Positions 19,528 through 32,168 of a stretch of DNA of 64,000 bases are shown in pieces. The first letter of the stretch is position 1, and every line of letters begins with the position of its first letter. The notes beneath the pieces were generated by a model, which saw only the letters and a list, made by a program, of their open reading frames with translations, was not told where the DNA came from and made no database searches. The DNA comes from Jatrophihabitans sp. GAS493. Lineage in GTDB: Bacteria > Actinomycetota > Actinomycetes > Mycobacteriales > Jatrophihabitantaceae. Where the stretch lies: the NCBI RefSeq assembly GCF_900230215.1, contig NZ_LT907982.1, forward strand, positions 2,790,001-2,854,000, given 5' to 3'. A program made the translations under genes and the position numbers.

Positions 19528-20703
19528 ATGCCTTACTTGGATCATGCCGCTACCACAGCCATGCTGCCCGAGGCCTCCGCGGCCGTAGTGGCGGCGATGG
19601 CCGAGGTCGGCAACCCCTCCTCGCTGCACAGCGCCGGCCGGCGCGCGCGCCGACGAGTCGAGGAGGCGCGTGAGGAGTTGGCGGCCGCGCTGGGTGCTCG
19701 TCCGTCCGAAGTCATCTTCACCAGTGGCGGTACCGAGTCCGACAACCTGGCCATCAAGGGCATCTACTGGGCTCGCCGGGCCGAAGACCCCCGCCGTCAT
19801 CGAATCCTGGCCAGCGCCGTCGAGCATCACGCGGTGATGGACTCGGTCGAGTGGTGCCAGAGCGCGGAAGGGGCCGAGGTCACCTGGCTCGAGGTCGACG
19901 AGTATGCCCAGGTGGCACCCCAGACCCTGCGGCGGGCGCTCGCCCAGGACCCGGGTTCGGTCGCACTGATCAGTGTCATGTGGGCCAACAACGAGGTCGG
20001 CACGATTCAGCGCATCGTTGAACTCACCGAGATCGCCCATGAGTACGGCGTACCGATTCACACGGACGCGGTGCAGGCCGTCGGTGCCGTGCCGGTCGAC
20101 TTCGCCGACGCCGGCGTCGATGCGCTGACGATGACCGGCCACAAGCTCGGCGGACCTTACGGCGCTGGGGCGCTGGTGCTGCGCCGTAACGTCAAGTGCG
20201 TGCCGCTGCTGCACGGTGGGGGTCAGGAGCGCGACGTTCGCTCCGGCACTCCAGACGTCCCGGGTTCGGCCGGTTTGGCGGCGGCCACGTCGGTGGCCGT
20301 GGCTGGTCGGATCGAGTCGAATCGGCGCCTCGAAGTGCTGCGCAGCCGGCTCATCGAAGGTGTCCGCGGGGTCGTGCCCGATGTCATCGTCAACGGCCAC
20401 CCGAGCGAGCGCCTCCCGTCGATCGCCCATCTCTCCTTCCCCGGGTGTGAGGGCGATTCTCTGCTCATGCTCCTGGATGCTCGCGGAATCGAGTGCTCTA
20501 CCGGATCAGCCTGCTCGGCCGGGGTGGCTCGGCCGTCGCACGTGTTGCTGGCGATGGGGGCGGACCCGGCGCGGGCCCGTGGGTCGCTGCGCCTTTCACT
20601 GGGTCACACCTCGAATGAGGGTGACGTCGACGCGCTGGTGGCCGCCATCGGCCCTGTCGTCGAGCGCGCCCGCCGTGCCGGCCTCACTTCGGTACTGGCA
20701 TGA
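19528..20703 (+). CDS. iscS: Cysteine desulfurase (IscS/NifS family)
   Basis: This is a 391-residue PLP enzyme. It has the N-terminal [13 protein letters not shown], the cofactor lysine in [11 protein letters not shown] (Lys206), the [13 protein letters not shown] block, and the catalytic loop cysteine in [10 protein letters not shown] (Cys329). It removes sulfur from cysteine as a protein persulfide. The adjacent mnmA, starting 10 bases after its stop, makes sulfur delivery for tRNA 2-thiouridine the likely main use, as in the Rv3025c-Rv3024c pair. A -10 box 8 bases upstream suggests a leaderless message. Confidence 0.95.
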   Translation: MPYLDHAATTAMLPEASAAVVAAMAEVGNPSSLHSAGRRARRRVEEAREELAAALGARPSEVIFTSGGTESDNLAIKGIYWARRAEDPRRHRILASAVEHHAVMDSVEWCQSAEGAEVTWLEVDEYAQVAPQTLRRALAQDPGSVALISVMWANNEVGTIQRIVELTEIAHEYGVPIHTDAVQAVGAVPVDFADAGVDALTMTGHKLGGPYGAGALVLRRNVKCVPLLHGGGQERDVRSGTPDVPGSAGLAAATSVAVAGRIESNRRLEVLRSRLIEGVRGVVPDVIVNGHPSERLPSIAHLSFPGCEGDSLLMLLDARGIECSTGSACSAGVARPSHVLLAMGADPARARGSLRLSLGHTSNEGDVDALVAAIGPVVERARRAGLTSVLA

Positions 20704-20713
20704 GGACGCTGGC

Positions 20714-21817
20714 ATGAGAGTGCTCGCCGCGATGAGCGGAGGCGTCGATTCCGCGGTGGCCGCGGCCCGCGCAGTCGAGGCCGGCCATGAAGTCACCGGT
20801 GTCCACCTCGCCCTCGCCGCCGAGCCGGCGACGCTGCGCCACGGCGCCCGGGGTTGCTGCACCGTCGAGGACGCCAACGACGCCCGGCGCGCGGCCGACG
20901 TGCTCGGCATCCCGTTCTACATCTGGGATCTGGCCGAGCGGTTCCGGGCCGAGGTGATCGACGACTTCGTCGCCGAGTACGCGGCCGGACGCACCCCCAA
21001 CCCGTGCCTGCGCTGCAACGAGAAGATCAAGTTCACCGCGGTGCTGGACCGGGCGATCGCCCTGGGATTCGACGCCGTCGTAACCGGGCACCACGCCAAG
21101 CTCGAGGACGGAGCGCTGCGGCGGTCGGTCGATATGGCGAAGGACCAGTCCTACGTACTGGCCGTGCTGACCGCCCACCAGCTGGCCCACGCCGTCTTCC
21201 CGCTGGGCGACTCGACCAAGGAGCAGGTGCGAGCCGAGGCCGCTGCTCGTGGCCTGGCCGTGGCCGACAAACCCGACTCGCATGACATCTGCTTCATCGC
21301 CGACGGCGATACCCGGGCCTTCCTGGCCGGACGTCTCGGCGCCGAGCCGGGACCGATTGTCGAGGCCGGCACCGGAGCTGTGCTGGGTTCCCACCAGGGC
21401 TCCTTCGGCTACACGGTTGGGCAGCGGCGGGGTCTGTCGCTGGGGCGCCCCGACCCCACGGGTGAGCCGCGGTACGTCCTCTCCATCCAGCCGAAGTCCA
21501 ACAGCGTCGTTGTCGGGCCGGCGGCCATGCTGGACTTCGACACCGTTCGGGCCGATCGCCCTATCTGGACCTGTGGCGATCCGGCGTCGGACAGCTTCGA
21601 TTGTCTGGTCCAGATGCGGGCGCACGGCGCGGTGGTGGCGGCGACCGTGACCGGAGTGGTCAGCGGCGAGCTCACGGTCGCCCTGCACGAGCCGCAGCGC
21701 GGCGTCGCGGCCGGCCAGGCACTGGTGATGTACGACGGCGACACCGTAATCGGGTCCGCCACCATCTCGAGCACCAGCACAGCCGCGTTGACAGCCGGCT
21801 TGACAGCAACAAAGTGA
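20714..21817 (+). CDS. mnmA: tRNA-specific 2-thiouridylase MnmA
   Basis: This is a 367-residue enzyme that thiolates U34 of Lys, Glu and Gln tRNAs. The PP-loop SGGVDS is at residues 8-13. The catalytic cysteine is in [12 protein letters not shown] (Cys101), and the persulfide cysteine is in [11 protein letters not shown] (Cys193). The C-terminal part holds [13 protein letters not shown] and the RNA-binding beta-barrel. Start ATG 20714 was chosen because the PP-loop follows directly; the frame is open far upstream. It is coupled to iscS upstream and overlaps the next gene by GTGA. Confidence 0.95.
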   Translation: MRVLAAMSGGVDSAVAAARAVEAGHEVTGVHLALAAEPATLRHGARGCCTVEDANDARRAADVLGIPFYIWDLAERFRAEVIDDFVAEYAAGRTPNPCLRCNEKIKFTAVLDRAIALGFDAVVTGHHAKLEDGALRRSVDMAKDQSYVLAVLTAHQLAHAVFPLGDSTKEQVRAEAAARGLAVADKPDSHDICFIADGDTRAFLAGRLGAEPGPIVEAGTGAVLGSHQGSFGYTVGQRRGLSLGRPDPTGEPRYVLSIQPKSNSVVVGPAAMLDFDTVRADRPIWTCGDPASDSFDCLVQMRAHGAVVAATVTGVVSGELTVALHEPQRGVAAGQALVMYDGDTVIGSATISSTSTAALTAGLTATK

Positions 21818-22845
21818 CGAGCACCGCCGAAGCGACCGATCCGGGATCCACCTGGCCGGCCGGCGCGGCGACGGCCGGCGGCTCGCTACCTGGGCAGGAT
21901 CCGCTTGAGGCGGTGCGCCTGGTCTTCGGTGAACTCGGATCCCTTCCCTTCCTGCCCGAGCTCCCGCAGCGAGGCGCCGGTGCCGACATGATCGGCCGGG
22001 GCGCCAGCCTGCTGGTGGCATTGCCGGTGGAGATCGTCCCGTCCGGGTGGCGGCTGACCGACCACCCCGGCCGTGACCTGCGGCGGGCGAACGATTTTCT
22101 CAGTCGGGACCTGGATGCGCTCCAGCTGCAGGCCGAGGGGTACCGCGGCCCGCTCAAGGTGCAGGTCCCCGGCCCGTGGACGCTGGCTGCGTCACTGGAG
22201 CTTCCCAGCGGTCATCGGGCGGTGAGCGATCGCGGCGCAACCCGGGATCTGGCCGAGTCCCTGACCGAAGGGGTGCGGCTGCACCTGGAAGAGCTTGGCA
22301 AGCGGGTGCCCGGAGCGTCGCTGGTGCTGCAGGTCGACGAGCCCTCCCTGCCGACGGTGCTCGCCGGTCAGGTGCCGACGGCCTCGGGCTACGGTTCGAT
22401 CCGCGCGGTGGAGTCAGCGGTGGCCGAGCAGCTGCTGGGCCAGTTGCTGGCGGTGGCCCCGGCCGGCGGGCGGGTGGTGCACTGCTGCGCGGAGAAACCC
22501 CCGCTTGCCATCTTCCGCGGCGCGGGTGCGGACGCGCTGTCGATCGACGCCACTGGTGCCGATCTCACCCGAGCCGAGCAGCTCGATCCGTTGGGTAACG
22601 CGGTCGACGCCGGCGTGGGTCTCTGGCTCGGTGTCGTACCGGCGGTGGATGCCCCGATCAGCAGCCGATTGGTCGTCGATCGGATAAGCAAGTTGTGGAA
22701 TGCGCTGGGCTTCGCGCCGGACCAGCTCGCCCATTTCGTGGTTCCGACCACGGCCTGCGGCCTGGCCGGTGCAACTCCCGGCTACGTGCGCCGGGCTTTC
22801 ACCGTGTTGCGCGAGGTCGGCGAGGAGCTCCGGGAGCAGCGGTAG
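21814..22845 (+). CDS. MetE C-terminal-domain-like (cobalamin-independent methionine synthase family) protein
   Basis: This is a 343-residue TIM-barrel protein, equal to only the C-terminal half of MetE. The zinc-type ligands persist: VVHCCAEKP gives the His-x-Cys pair and TTACGLAG the distal Cys, with [11 protein letters not shown] at the usual acidic position. From memory a similar single-domain gene (Rv3015c) lies just before ligA in M. tuberculosis. It may be a methyltransferase for an unknown thiol, but the folate-binding half is absent. The GTG start overlaps the mnmA stop (GTGA), indicating coupling. Confidence 0.8.
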   Translation: MTSTAEATDPGSTWPAGAATAGGSLPGQDPLEAVRLVFGELGSLPFLPELPQRGAGADMIGRGASLLVALPVEIVPSGWRLTDHPGRDLRRANDFLSRDLDALQLQAEGYRGPLKVQVPGPWTLAASLELPSGHRAVSDRGATRDLAESLTEGVRLHLEELGKRVPGASLVLQVDEPSLPTVLAGQVPTASGYGSIRAVESAVAEQLLGQLLAVAPAGGRVVHCCAEKPPLAIFRGAGADALSIDATGADLTRAEQLDPLGNAVDAGVGLWLGVVPAVDAPISSRLVVDRISKLWNALGFAPDQLAHFVVPTTACGLAGATPGYVRRAFTVLREVGEELREQR

Positions 22846-22874
22846 CGCCCGACCCAACCCAGATCCAGCCTTGA

Positions 22875-25145
<2,271 letters not shown>

Positions 25146-25347
25146 CGGCCGCGTCCGCTCACTTCTCGCCGTGACTGATCTGGGTTGGGTCGCGGTGGCC
25201 GGCGAATCGCCCAGCGGACCGGTCGGCGCTGCAAGTAGTCGAAATTCGTGGTGAATTTCGCCATCTTCGGCGCGTCCAACGAGCGGCTCGCAGGCTCTGC
25301 TGTCAGGGTTGGCAGGTCCCTGCCCGCACCCCGACGAATCGGTATGA

Positions 25348-27402
25348 ATGTCTGCGCCTGCTACCAAGAAATCCCGAGCCACCTGGTTCCCGGGACTCGA
25401 TGGTCTGCGCGCACTCGCCGTCATCGCGGTCGTCGTCTACCACTTCAATCCGACCGTTATGCCGGGTGGATTTCTGGGCGTGGACCTCTTCTTCGCGATC
25501 AGCGGCTATCTCATCACACGGCTGTTGCTGAACCAGATCCACAACACCGGCCGATTGGGTATCGCCGAGTTCTACCGGCGGCGAGTCCGGCGCCTGCTGC
25601 CGGCCGTCCTGGTGCTGGCTGCGGTAGTGACGGCGGCCGACCTGCTCTTCTGGCGCGATGAACTGGCCACCCTGCGCAGCAGCGTCGCCTCCGGCGTCTT
25701 CTTCGTCGCCAACTGGTGGCTGATCGGGGACAAGCAGTCTTACTTCGTGGCCAGTGGTCGTCCGTCCATGCTTCAGCACCTCTGGTCGTTGGCGATCGAG
25801 GAGCAGTTCTACCTGATCTGGCCGCTGCTGCTGTGCCTGATCATCGCGCCGGCGCTGCTGCGCCGACGGGGGCCAGTCGTGGTGCTCCGCCCACGCATGC
25901 TCACCCGCCTGTCACTCGCCGCGCTGCTGCTCGGTCTCGCCTCGACGGGCGTGATGGCCCTACTGGCCCTCCGCGGTGATGTGCCCTACGGAAGCGACTC
26001 CTCCCGCATCTACTTCGGCACCGACACCCACTCGATGGGCCTCTTCCTGGGGGCGGCGATGGGCGCCTACGCCAGTCGCGCCATCCTGCCCGGTGCTCGG
26101 CGCCGACGGGTCCTGCGCGGTGCCTTCCTGACCGACCTGGTGGGACTGGCCGCCCTGCTGGTGATGGCGCGCTGCGTCCTGGAGGTGAACGAGTTCCAGC
26201 CGGCCCTGTACCGCGGTGGTTTCCTCGGCTTCAGCGCGGCGGCGGTGATCGTCGTCGCCGCGGTGGTCCGCCCGGGGAGCCTGCTCGGTTGGGTGCTGGA
26301 GCGGCGCCCGATGCGCTGGATCGGGCAGCGCTCCTACTCCATTTACCTCTGGCACTGGCCGGTAGCGGTCGTGACCCGCCCCGGCGTGGACGTCGAGTGG
26401 TCTCCGGTTCCGCTCTTCCTGGCCCGGGTCGCGGTCACCCTGCTGCTGGCTGAGGCGAGCTACCGCTTCGTCGAGGTGCCGGTGCGAGCGGGCGCGCTCC
26501 ACCGCTTCTACCAGCGGTTGATGGCCGATCGTCCGGATGCTCCGGCCGGCTCGACCGCCCGCGTCCTGCGTCGGCGGGTGCTCCCGCTGGTCGCCTTCAT
26601 CGGGCTGCTCACCTTCAGTTCGCTCAGCTCCTCACTGGCCTACTCGTCGCCGAGCGTGCCGACGTCGGCGGCACTGCGGGCACGGGCGGTCTCCGCGTCA
26701 CCCGTGCCGGGGATCAAGCCCGCAGCCGCGGGCGTGACTACCTTTCCGCTGAACATCGGCGGAAGGCCGCAGTCCGGGGACGGTCCGCTGCGCGCGCCGG
26801 GGTTGGGTACTCCGGCCGCCTCCACGCCGCCGCGTCCCACCACGACACCGGTTCCCATGCCGGTTCCCAAGCCGACGCACACGGCGCCAATCACCCAGCC
26901 TTCACCGCTGCCGAGCCCGCCGACGCCCGCGCGGGCGATTGCCAAGGTCAGCGCGTTCGGTGATTCGGTGATGTTGGGGGCCGCGGCCCAGCTGAAGGCC
27001 GCGATCCCGTTGATCGACGTCCACGCCGTCGAGGGACGGCAGGCTCGGGCCGTCTTCGCCGAGATCGCCGCCGATCGAGCCGCCGGTAAACTTGCCCCGA
27101 ATGTGGTAATTCATACCGGCGACAACGGCATCGTCTCGGCGTCGGATCTCTCCGCGATCCTGGGTCAGCTCTCGGATCGGGCGCGGGTCGTGGTGGTTAC
27201 CGACCGGGTTCCCAAGAATTGGCAGGATCCGAACAACTCAGTACTGCGCCGAGTCGTCAAGCACTTCCCGAACGCGGTGCTGGCCGACTGGTTCGCCCTC
27301 TCGAACTCGCACTCGAACTGGTTCTACAAGGATGGGCTGCACCTGCCGCTGGGGGGCGCCGCCCAGTACGCCGGCCTGATCAACCGGTCGCTCTGCCAAT
27401 AA
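25348..27402 (+). CDS. OafA/YrhL-type membrane O-acyltransferase with C-terminal SGNH domain
   Basis: This is a 684-residue fusion. The N-terminal about 370 residues form an acyltransferase-3 domain of about 10 helices with the catalytic-type motif VVYHFNPTVMPGGFLGVDLFF and R-rich FYRRRVRRLLPA, then SLAIEEQFYLIWP. One further helix near 415-430 and a Pro/Thr/Ala-rich linker follow. The SGNH-like esterase/transferase domain has VSAFGDSVMLGA (Ser), HTGDNG and DGLHLPLGG (Asp-x-x-His). Such proteins O-acetylate surface polysaccharides or peptidoglycan, the SGNH part acting outside the cell. The target glycan is unknown. The last codons lie within a 16-bp tandem repeat. Confidence 0.88.
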   Translation: MSAPATKKSRATWFPGLDGLRALAVIAVVVYHFNPTVMPGGFLGVDLFFAISGYLITRLLLNQIHNTGRLGIAEFYRRRVRRLLPAVLVLAAVVTAADLLFWRDELATLRSSVASGVFFVANWWLIGDKQSYFVASGRPSMLQHLWSLAIEEQFYLIWPLLLCLIIAPALLRRRGPVVVLRPRMLTRLSLAALLLGLASTGVMALLALRGDVPYGSDSSRIYFGTDTHSMGLFLGAAMGAYASRAILPGARRRRVLRGAFLTDLVGLAALLVMARCVLEVNEFQPALYRGGFLGFSAAAVIVVAAVVRPGSLLGWVLERRPMRWIGQRSYSIYLWHWPVAVVTRPGVDVEWSPVPLFLARVAVTLLLAEASYRFVEVPVRAGALHRFYQRLMADRPDAPAGSTARVLRRRVLPLVAFIGLLTFSSLSSSLAYSSPSVPTSAALRARAVSASPVPGIKPAAAGVTTFPLNIGGRPQSGDGPLRAPGLGTPAASTPPRPTTTPVPMPVPKPTHTAPITQPSPLPSPPTPARAIAKVSAFGDSVMLGAAAQLKAAIPLIDVHAVEGRQARAVFAEIAADRAAGKLAPNVVIHTGDNGIVSASDLSAILGQLSDRARVVVVTDRVPKNWQDPNNSVLRRVVKHFPNAVLADWFALSNSHSNWFYKDGLHLPLGGAAQYAGLINRSLCQ

Positions 27403-27508
27403 CCAGCTCTGCCAATAGCCAGCTCTGCCAATGACCAGCTCGGGCCAGTGACCAGCTCGGGCCAGTGACCAGCTCGCCAATGACCAACTCGGTCAGTGAC
27501 CGGCTCAG
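27391..27508. repeat. Degenerate 15-17 bp tandem repeat, seven units
   Basis: Seven head-to-tail units begin with CTC and end in a CCAG-like end: CTCTGCCAATAACCAG (27391), CTCTGCCAATAGCCAG (27407), CTCTGCCAATGACCAG (27423), two identical CTCGGGCCAGTGACCAG (27439, 27456), then shorter variants at 27473 and 27488 and a partial unit. The array covers the whole convergent gap between the acyltransferase and the ACT gene. Both stop codons fall in repeat sequence. Confidence 0.85.
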
Positions 27509-28155
27509 ACTTGGGCGACGCTGTTGGCGATTCCGGCCAGGTGATTGAGCCGGATGATCTCGCCCGGCAGCCACGGGAGTCCCGGACGGCCGACCAGCAG
27601 GGCGCGATCACCGAGCGGGGCGATCGCCAGTTCCGTCCCCAGGTTCGTCCAATCCGACGGCGCCCATTCGTCGTCCAGATCGAGGACCCGGGCCGGCTGG
27701 GCCGGCCACCACGGCACGGCCAGTGCGGTGATCTCGGGGGCCGCCACACTATGGGCGAGTACGGCCGATTTGTTGCTTTCGTCGGGCGCATCGAGGACGA
27801 GCACCCACCCGGCCCGGAATATTCGTTCCACCCCGTCGGCGAGTACCCGCAGCGCATCGTCGCCACCGGCGGCCAGGCGATCCAGCAGTTCCAGCTCCCG
27901 GTGTGGATCCATCACCGAGGCGTAGGGCCGGATCGACTCGACCCGGACGCCCTCGATGGTGCGGGCCGCGGTGATCAACGAATCGGCCAGCCGATCGGGG
28001 GCCAGATCGAGCACCAGGTCGTCGACGGCGAAGCCGGGGGAGCGCTCGATGACGTCGACACTGAGAATGTCCGCGCCGACAGAACCGAGGGCAGTGGCGA
28101 CGGCGCCGAGCGCGCCGGGGCGATCGGGGAGCACCAATCGCAGGAGGTATGACAC
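27505..28155 (-). CDS. ACT-domain amino-acid-binding protein (Rv3013-like)
   Basis: This is a 216-residue protein. The N-terminal ACT fold is clear: YLLRLVLPDRPGALGAVATALGSVGADILSVDVIER, with the ligand-binding Gly of the first loop. The rest has a second, weaker alpha/beta unit. It lacks any enzyme domain, so it is probably a small-molecule sensor. Position between ligA and gatC matches Rv3013 from memory. The start is GTG at 28155; AGG-like sequence upstream is weak. Its stop lies in the tandem repeat array. Confidence 0.8.
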   Translation of the reverse strand: MSYLLRLVLPDRPGALGAVATALGSVGADILSVDVIERSPGFAVDDLVLDLAPDRLADSLITAARTIEGVRVESIRPYASVMDPHRELELLDRLAAGGDDALRVLADGVERIFRAGWVLVLDAPDESNKSAVLAHSVAAPEITALAVPWWPAQPARVLDLDDEWAPSDWTNLGTELAIAPLGDRALLVGRPGLPWLPGEIIRLNHLAGIANSVAQV

Positions 28156-28214
28156 GCAGTGAGTCTCCCGGACGTATATGTCACGCAGGTAAAGGGGTGC
28201 CGCACGGCTCCGCC

Positions 28215-28220
28215 TAGACT
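28215..28220 (+). promoter_or_regulatory. Likely -10 box (TAGACT) of gatCAB
   Basis: A TANNNT hexamer ends 8 bases before the gatC GTG and no ribosome binding site is present, so the operon mRNA may be leaderless. Confidence 0.45.
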
Positions 28221-28228
28221 GTGCTGTT

Positions 28229-28576
28229 GTGGCTCACCAAAACTCAACCCAAGGCCCCCAGGGCGCGGAATCCGACGGTGCCCGGATAAGCACCGACGAG
28301 GTCGCGAAGCTGGCCCGGCTCGCTCGGCTGGCTGTGACCGACGACGAACTGACGGTGTTCGCGGGACAGTTGGACGCTGTGCTGGCGTCCGTGGCCCGGG
28401 TAGCCGAGGTCGCGGCCGCGGATATCGCGCCCACCTCGCATGCGGTGCCGATGACGAACGTATTCCGCGCCGACGAGGTGCGACCCTCGCTCCCCAGAGA
28501 TGCGGTGCTGGCCGGTGCGCCGGCCGTCGAGGATGACAAATTCCGCGTCCCCCGAATCCTGAGCGAGGAAGCATGA
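28229..28576 (+). CDS. gatC: Asp/Glu-tRNA amidotransferase subunit C
   Basis: This is a 115-residue GatC. It shows [22 protein letters not shown], the helical wrap around GatA, and the C-terminal [14 protein letters not shown] and [17 protein letters not shown] typical of the family. An about 18-residue polar extension precedes the core. It stabilises the GatA-GatB interface. Stop and gatA start overlap as ATGA, so translation is coupled. Confidence 0.95.
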   Translation: MAHQNSTQGPQGAESDGARISTDEVAKLARLARLAVTDDELTVFAGQLDAVLASVARVAEVAAADIAPTSHAVPMTNVFRADEVRPSLPRDAVLAGAPAVEDDKFRVPRILSEEA

Positions 28577-30081
28577 CCGAGCTGACCCACCTCACCGCGG
28601 CCCAGCTCGCGGAAACCGTCGCCTCCGGGCAGGCCAGCGCAGTCGACGTCGCGCAGGCCCATCTCGATCGCATCACCGATGTCGACCGGGCCGTCCGCGC
28701 CTTCCTGCACGTCGACACCGAGGGTGCGCTCGCCGCTGCTGCCGCGGTGGATGCCCGCCGGGCGGCCGGTGACGAACTCGGACCGCTGGCCGGGGTGCCA
28801 CTGGCGATGAAGGACGTCGTCGTCACTGAGGGAGTGCCGACGACCGCCGGTTCACGGATCCTCGAGGGGTGGCGCCCGCCCTACGACGCAACCATCAGCA
28901 GCAAGATCAAGGACGCCGGAATCGTCATCCTCGGCAAGGTCAACATGGACGAGTTCGCGATGGGGAGCTCCACCGAGAACTCGGCCTATCACCCGACACA
29001 CAACCCGTGGGATCTAAGCCGTATCCCGGGTGGATCCTCCGGCGGGTCGAGCGCGGCGGTCGCTGCCTACGAGGCGCCGCTGTCGATCGGCACCGACACC
29101 GGTGGTTCCATCCGCCAGCCGGCCGCCGTCACCGGAATCGTCGGGCACAAGCCGACCTACGGTGCGGTCTCGCGTTACGGACTCATCGCCTTCTCCTCCT
29201 CACTTGACCAGGCCGGCCCGTTCGGGCGGACGGTCCTCGACACGGCGCTGCTGCATGAGGTCATCGCCGGGTACGACCCGATGGATTCGACCTCCATCCC
29301 GCAGCAGGGGCCGTCGGTGGTCCAGGCCGCCCGTGACGGGGCGCGCGGTGAGCTCAAGGGGCTTCGGGTCGGCGTTGTGCGCGAATTGGGCGGGGATGGC
29401 TACCAGCCTGAGGTGCTGGCCTCGTTCCACGCGGCGATCGAGACACTGCGATCGCTCGGCGCCACCATCACCGAGGTGAGTTGCCCGCATTTCGACTACG
29501 CGCTCGCCGCTTACTACCTGATCGCGCCCAGCGAGTGCTCCTCGAACCTGGCTCGCTTCGATTCCGTCCGCTACGGCCTGCGGGCCGGTGACGACGGCGA
29601 ACGGTCGCTCGAGGAAGTGATGTCGCTGACCCGCGAGCAGGGCTTCGGGCCGGAGGTGAAGCGACGCATCATCCTCGGCACCTACGCGCTCTCCAGCGGG
29701 TACTACGACGCCTACTACGGGCAGGCCCAGAAAGTGCGCACGCTGATCTCCGGAGATTTCGCCTCGGCCTTCGCCGACGTCGACGTGCTCATCTCGCCGA
29801 CCACGCCGACGGTCGCCTTCGGCATCGGCGCGGTGCAGGACCCGATCGCCATGTACCTCAACGACCTCTGCACGCTGCCGGCATCGCTGGCCGGTCTGCC
29901 GGCGATCTCGGTACCGTCGGGCCTCTCCACCGAGACCGGGTCGACGCTGCCGATCGGCCTGCAGATCATGGCGCCGGCGCTGGCCGACGACCGTTGTTAC
30001 CGGGTCGCCGCCGCCTTCGAATCGGCGGCCGGCACGATCATCGATGCAGCCCCCTCGCTTGAGCACGGAGTATCGGCATGA
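28573..30081 (+). CDS. gatA: Asp/Glu-tRNA amidotransferase subunit A (amidase)
   Basis: This is a 502-residue amidase-signature enzyme that frees ammonia from glutamine. The catalytic triad is visible: Lys80 in PLAMKDVVV, cis-Ser155 in PGGSSGGSS, and nucleophile Ser179 in [20 protein letters not shown] and the C-terminal [10 protein letters not shown] are conserved. It works with GatB, which phosphorylates Glu-tRNA(Gln) and transfers the ammonia. Overlaps of 4 bases join it to gatC and gatB. Confidence 0.97.
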   Translation: MTELTHLTAAQLAETVASGQASAVDVAQAHLDRITDVDRAVRAFLHVDTEGALAAAAAVDARRAAGDELGPLAGVPLAMKDVVVTEGVPTTAGSRILEGWRPPYDATISSKIKDAGIVILGKVNMDEFAMGSSTENSAYHPTHNPWDLSRIPGGSSGGSSAAVAAYEAPLSIGTDTGGSIRQPAAVTGIVGHKPTYGAVSRYGLIAFSSSLDQAGPFGRTVLDTALLHEVIAGYDPMDSTSIPQQGPSVVQAARDGARGELKGLRVGVVRELGGDGYQPEVLASFHAAIETLRSLGATITEVSCPHFDYALAAYYLIAPSECSSNLARFDSVRYGLRAGDDGERSLEEVMSLTREQGFGPEVKRRIILGTYALSSGYYDAYYGQAQKVRTLISGDFASAFADVDVLISPTTPTVAFGIGAVQDPIAMYLNDLCTLPASLAGLPAISVPSGLSTETGSTLPIGLQIMAPALADDRCYRVAAAFESAAGTIIDAAPSLEHGVSA

Positions 30082-31571
30082 CCGTTTCCTACGACGATGT
30101 GATGAGCCGCTACACGCCGACCTTCGGCCTGGAGACGCACGTCGAGCTGAACACCGTCTCCAAGATGTTCTGCGGCTGCTCGACCGAGTTCGGCGCCGAG
30201 CCCAACACGCATACCTGCCCGGTCTGCCTCGGGCTCCCCGGTGCGCTGCCGGCGGTGAACGCAACGGCCATCGAGTCGACGGTGAAGATCGGCCTGGCGC
30301 TGAACTGCACGATCGTGCCGTGGTGCCGCTTCGCCCGCAAGAACTACTTCTACCCCGACATGCCGAAGAACTTCCAGACGTCCCAGTACGACGAGCCGCT
30401 CTGCATCGAGGGCTACCTCGACGTCGAGGTTCAAGGGAAGACCTATCGGGTCGGCATCGAGCGGGTGCATATGGAGGAGGACACCGGCAAGAACACCCAT
30501 GTCGGTGGCGCCACTGGCCGGATTCACGGGGCCGAGTACTCGCTAGTCGACTACAACCGGGCCGGGATTCCGCTGATCGAAATCGTCACCAAGCCGGTCG
30601 AGGGAGCGGGCGAGCTGGCACCGGAGGTGGCGAAGGCCTACGTTGCCGAACTGCGTGATATTCTGCGGGCGCTCGGCGTCAGCGATGTCCGAATGGAGCA
30701 GGGGTCGCTGCGCTGCGACGTCAACCTCTCACTCGCCCCGAACGGTGCCACCGAACTCGGCACCCGAACCGAGACGAAGAACGTCAACTCGCTGCGTAGC
30801 GTCGAACGGGCGATCCGCTCCGAGATGATCCGTCAGGCTGGTCTGCTCGACGTTGGTACCCGAATCTTCCAAGAAACACGGCACTTCCAGGAGACGACCG
30901 GTGACACTCGTCCCGGGCGCAGCAAGGAGGAGGCGACCGACTACCGGTACTTCCCCGAGCCGGATCTCGTGCCGGTCGCGGCGTCGGCGGAGTGGGTCGA
31001 GAAGGTCCGCGCGCAGATGCCGGAGCTGCCGGCCGCACGTCGAGCCCGCATCGAGTCCAGTCTGGGCGTGAGCGCCGAGGATATGCAGCAGATGAGCAAC
31101 GCCGGAGTGGTTGAGCTCGTCGGTGAGACGGTGGAGGCCGGAGCACCGGTCGGCGAGGCCCGCAACTGGTGGCTGGGGTACCTCGCCCAGACGGCCAATG
31201 CCAAGGAGATCTCGGCGTCTGAGCTGGCGATCACCCCGGTGCAGGTAGCCCGGGTCGTGGCGCTGGTGGCGGACGGAACGCTGTCGGCGGCGCTGGCCCG
31301 GCAGGCGATCGACGCGGTGCTGGAGACCGGTGAGGACGTCGACACGATCGTCGCCGAGCGCGGGTTGAAGGTCGTCTCGGACTCCGGCGCGCTCACCACG
31401 GCCGCCGACGAAGCGATCGCGGCGAACCCGGACGTGGCTGAGAAGGTACGGTCGGGGAAGGTGGCCGCGGTTGGAGTGCTCGTCGGTTCGGTGATGAAGG
31501 CGACCCGCGGGCAGGCTGACGCAGCCACCGTGAAGGCGATCCTCCTGGAGAGATTGGGCGTCAGCGAATAG
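30078..31571 (+). CDS. gatB: Asp/Glu-tRNA amidotransferase subunit B
   Basis: This is a 497-residue GatB. The cradle kinase domain has [46 protein letters not shown], and the metal/ATP region [10 protein letters not shown]. The C-terminal YqeY-like tRNA-binding tail is about residues 370-497. It recognises mischarged Glu-tRNA(Gln) and/or Asp-tRNA(Asn). In M. tuberculosis pfkA lies between gatA and gatB; here they overlap directly as ATGA. Its stop shares one base with the next start (TAGTG). Confidence 0.97.
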   Translation: MTVSYDDVMSRYTPTFGLETHVELNTVSKMFCGCSTEFGAEPNTHTCPVCLGLPGALPAVNATAIESTVKIGLALNCTIVPWCRFARKNYFYPDMPKNFQTSQYDEPLCIEGYLDVEVQGKTYRVGIERVHMEEDTGKNTHVGGATGRIHGAEYSLVDYNRAGIPLIEIVTKPVEGAGELAPEVAKAYVAELRDILRALGVSDVRMEQGSLRCDVNLSLAPNGATELGTRTETKNVNSLRSVERAIRSEMIRQAGLLDVGTRIFQETRHFQETTGDTRPGRSKEEATDYRYFPEPDLVPVAASAEWVEKVRAQMPELPAARRARIESSLGVSAEDMQQMSNAGVVELVGETVEAGAPVGEARNWWLGYLAQTANAKEISASELAITPVQVARVVALVADGTLSAALARQAIDAVLETGEDVDTIVAERGLKVVSDSGALTTAADEAIAANPDVAEKVRSGKVAAVGVLVGSVMKATRGQADAATVKAILLERLGVSE

Positions 31572-32041
31572 TGGCTACCTGGCAGCAGTTCTGTACCGCG
31601 GCGCCCGAGATGGCGACGCGCGCCCGTGCGCTGCTAGACGCCCACAAGCACAAGACGATGGCGACGCTGCGCCGTGACGGTTCGCCGCGCATCAGCGGCA
31701 TCGAGATCGAGTTCACCGGCGACGAGGTGACGATCGGGATGATGCCGGAGTCGATGAAGTTGCACGATGTGCAGCGGGACCCGCGGGTGGCGATCCACAG
31801 CCCGAGCCTGGGGGCGACCACCGACGAGGACGCGAAGAGCCAGCCACGATGGAAGGGCGACGCGAAGTTCTCCGGCACGTTGGAGGCGATCCCACTGCCG
31901 GGCGAGGATGCCGTACCCGGCTCGTATTTCCGGGTGAATCTGAGTGAGGTCGTGCTGACGCATCTCTCCGACGACGGGAAAGAGCTGGTCATCCAGTCCT
32001 GGACGCCCGAGCACGGCCTGCGCAGCGTCAACCGCACGTGA
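31571..32041 (+). CDS. Pyridoxamine 5'-phosphate oxidase-like (PPOX/FDOR) protein
   Basis: This is a 156-residue split-barrel protein. It contains HKTMATLRRDGSPRISGIEIEF, MKLHDVQRDPRVAIHSP and YFRVNLSEVVLTHL, the pattern of the actinobacterial flavin/F420-dependent PPOX family. The cofactor and substrate cannot be decided from this. GTG 31571 shares one base with the gatB stop, so it is the last gene of the gatCAB transcript. A strong palindrome follows 20 bases after its stop. Confidence 0.82.
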   Translation: MATWQQFCTAAPEMATRARALLDAHKHKTMATLRRDGSPRISGIEIEFTGDEVTIGMMPESMKLHDVQRDPRVAIHSPSLGATTDEDAKSQPRWKGDAKFSGTLEAIPLPGEDAVPGSYFRVNLSEVVLTHLSDDGKELVIQSWTPEHGLRSVNRT

Positions 32042-32061
32042 CCTCGACCCCCGAGCGACCT

Positions 32062-32100
32062 GGGGAGTTTTCTTCCCGGATTCCGGGAAGAAGACTCCCC
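32062..32100. repeat. Palindromic repeat copy 1 / terminator after the gatCAB-PPOX operon
   Basis: An 18-bp stem (32062-32079 with 32083-32100, one G-U pair) with loop ATT forms a very stable hairpin 20 bases after the PPOX stop. It is preceded by CGACCTG, and a near-identical palindrome recurs at 32300-32338. It can terminate transcription, but duplication suggests a REP-like repeat family. Confidence 0.85.
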
Positions 32101-32168
32101 CCATCGGTGTCGCTCTGATCGGCCTGGTCTTCCTCGGATATCTGGCGAGCGCCCTCACTCTCGCAATC

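Noticed and set aside
20216-20713. N-terminal extension of mnmA through the end of iscS
   Set aside because: It lies wholly within iscS in another frame; the PP-loop begins right after ATG 20714.
27391-27508. Repeat array considered as a CRISPR
   Set aside because: Units are contiguous with no spacers, vary in length and sequence, and no cas gene is present.
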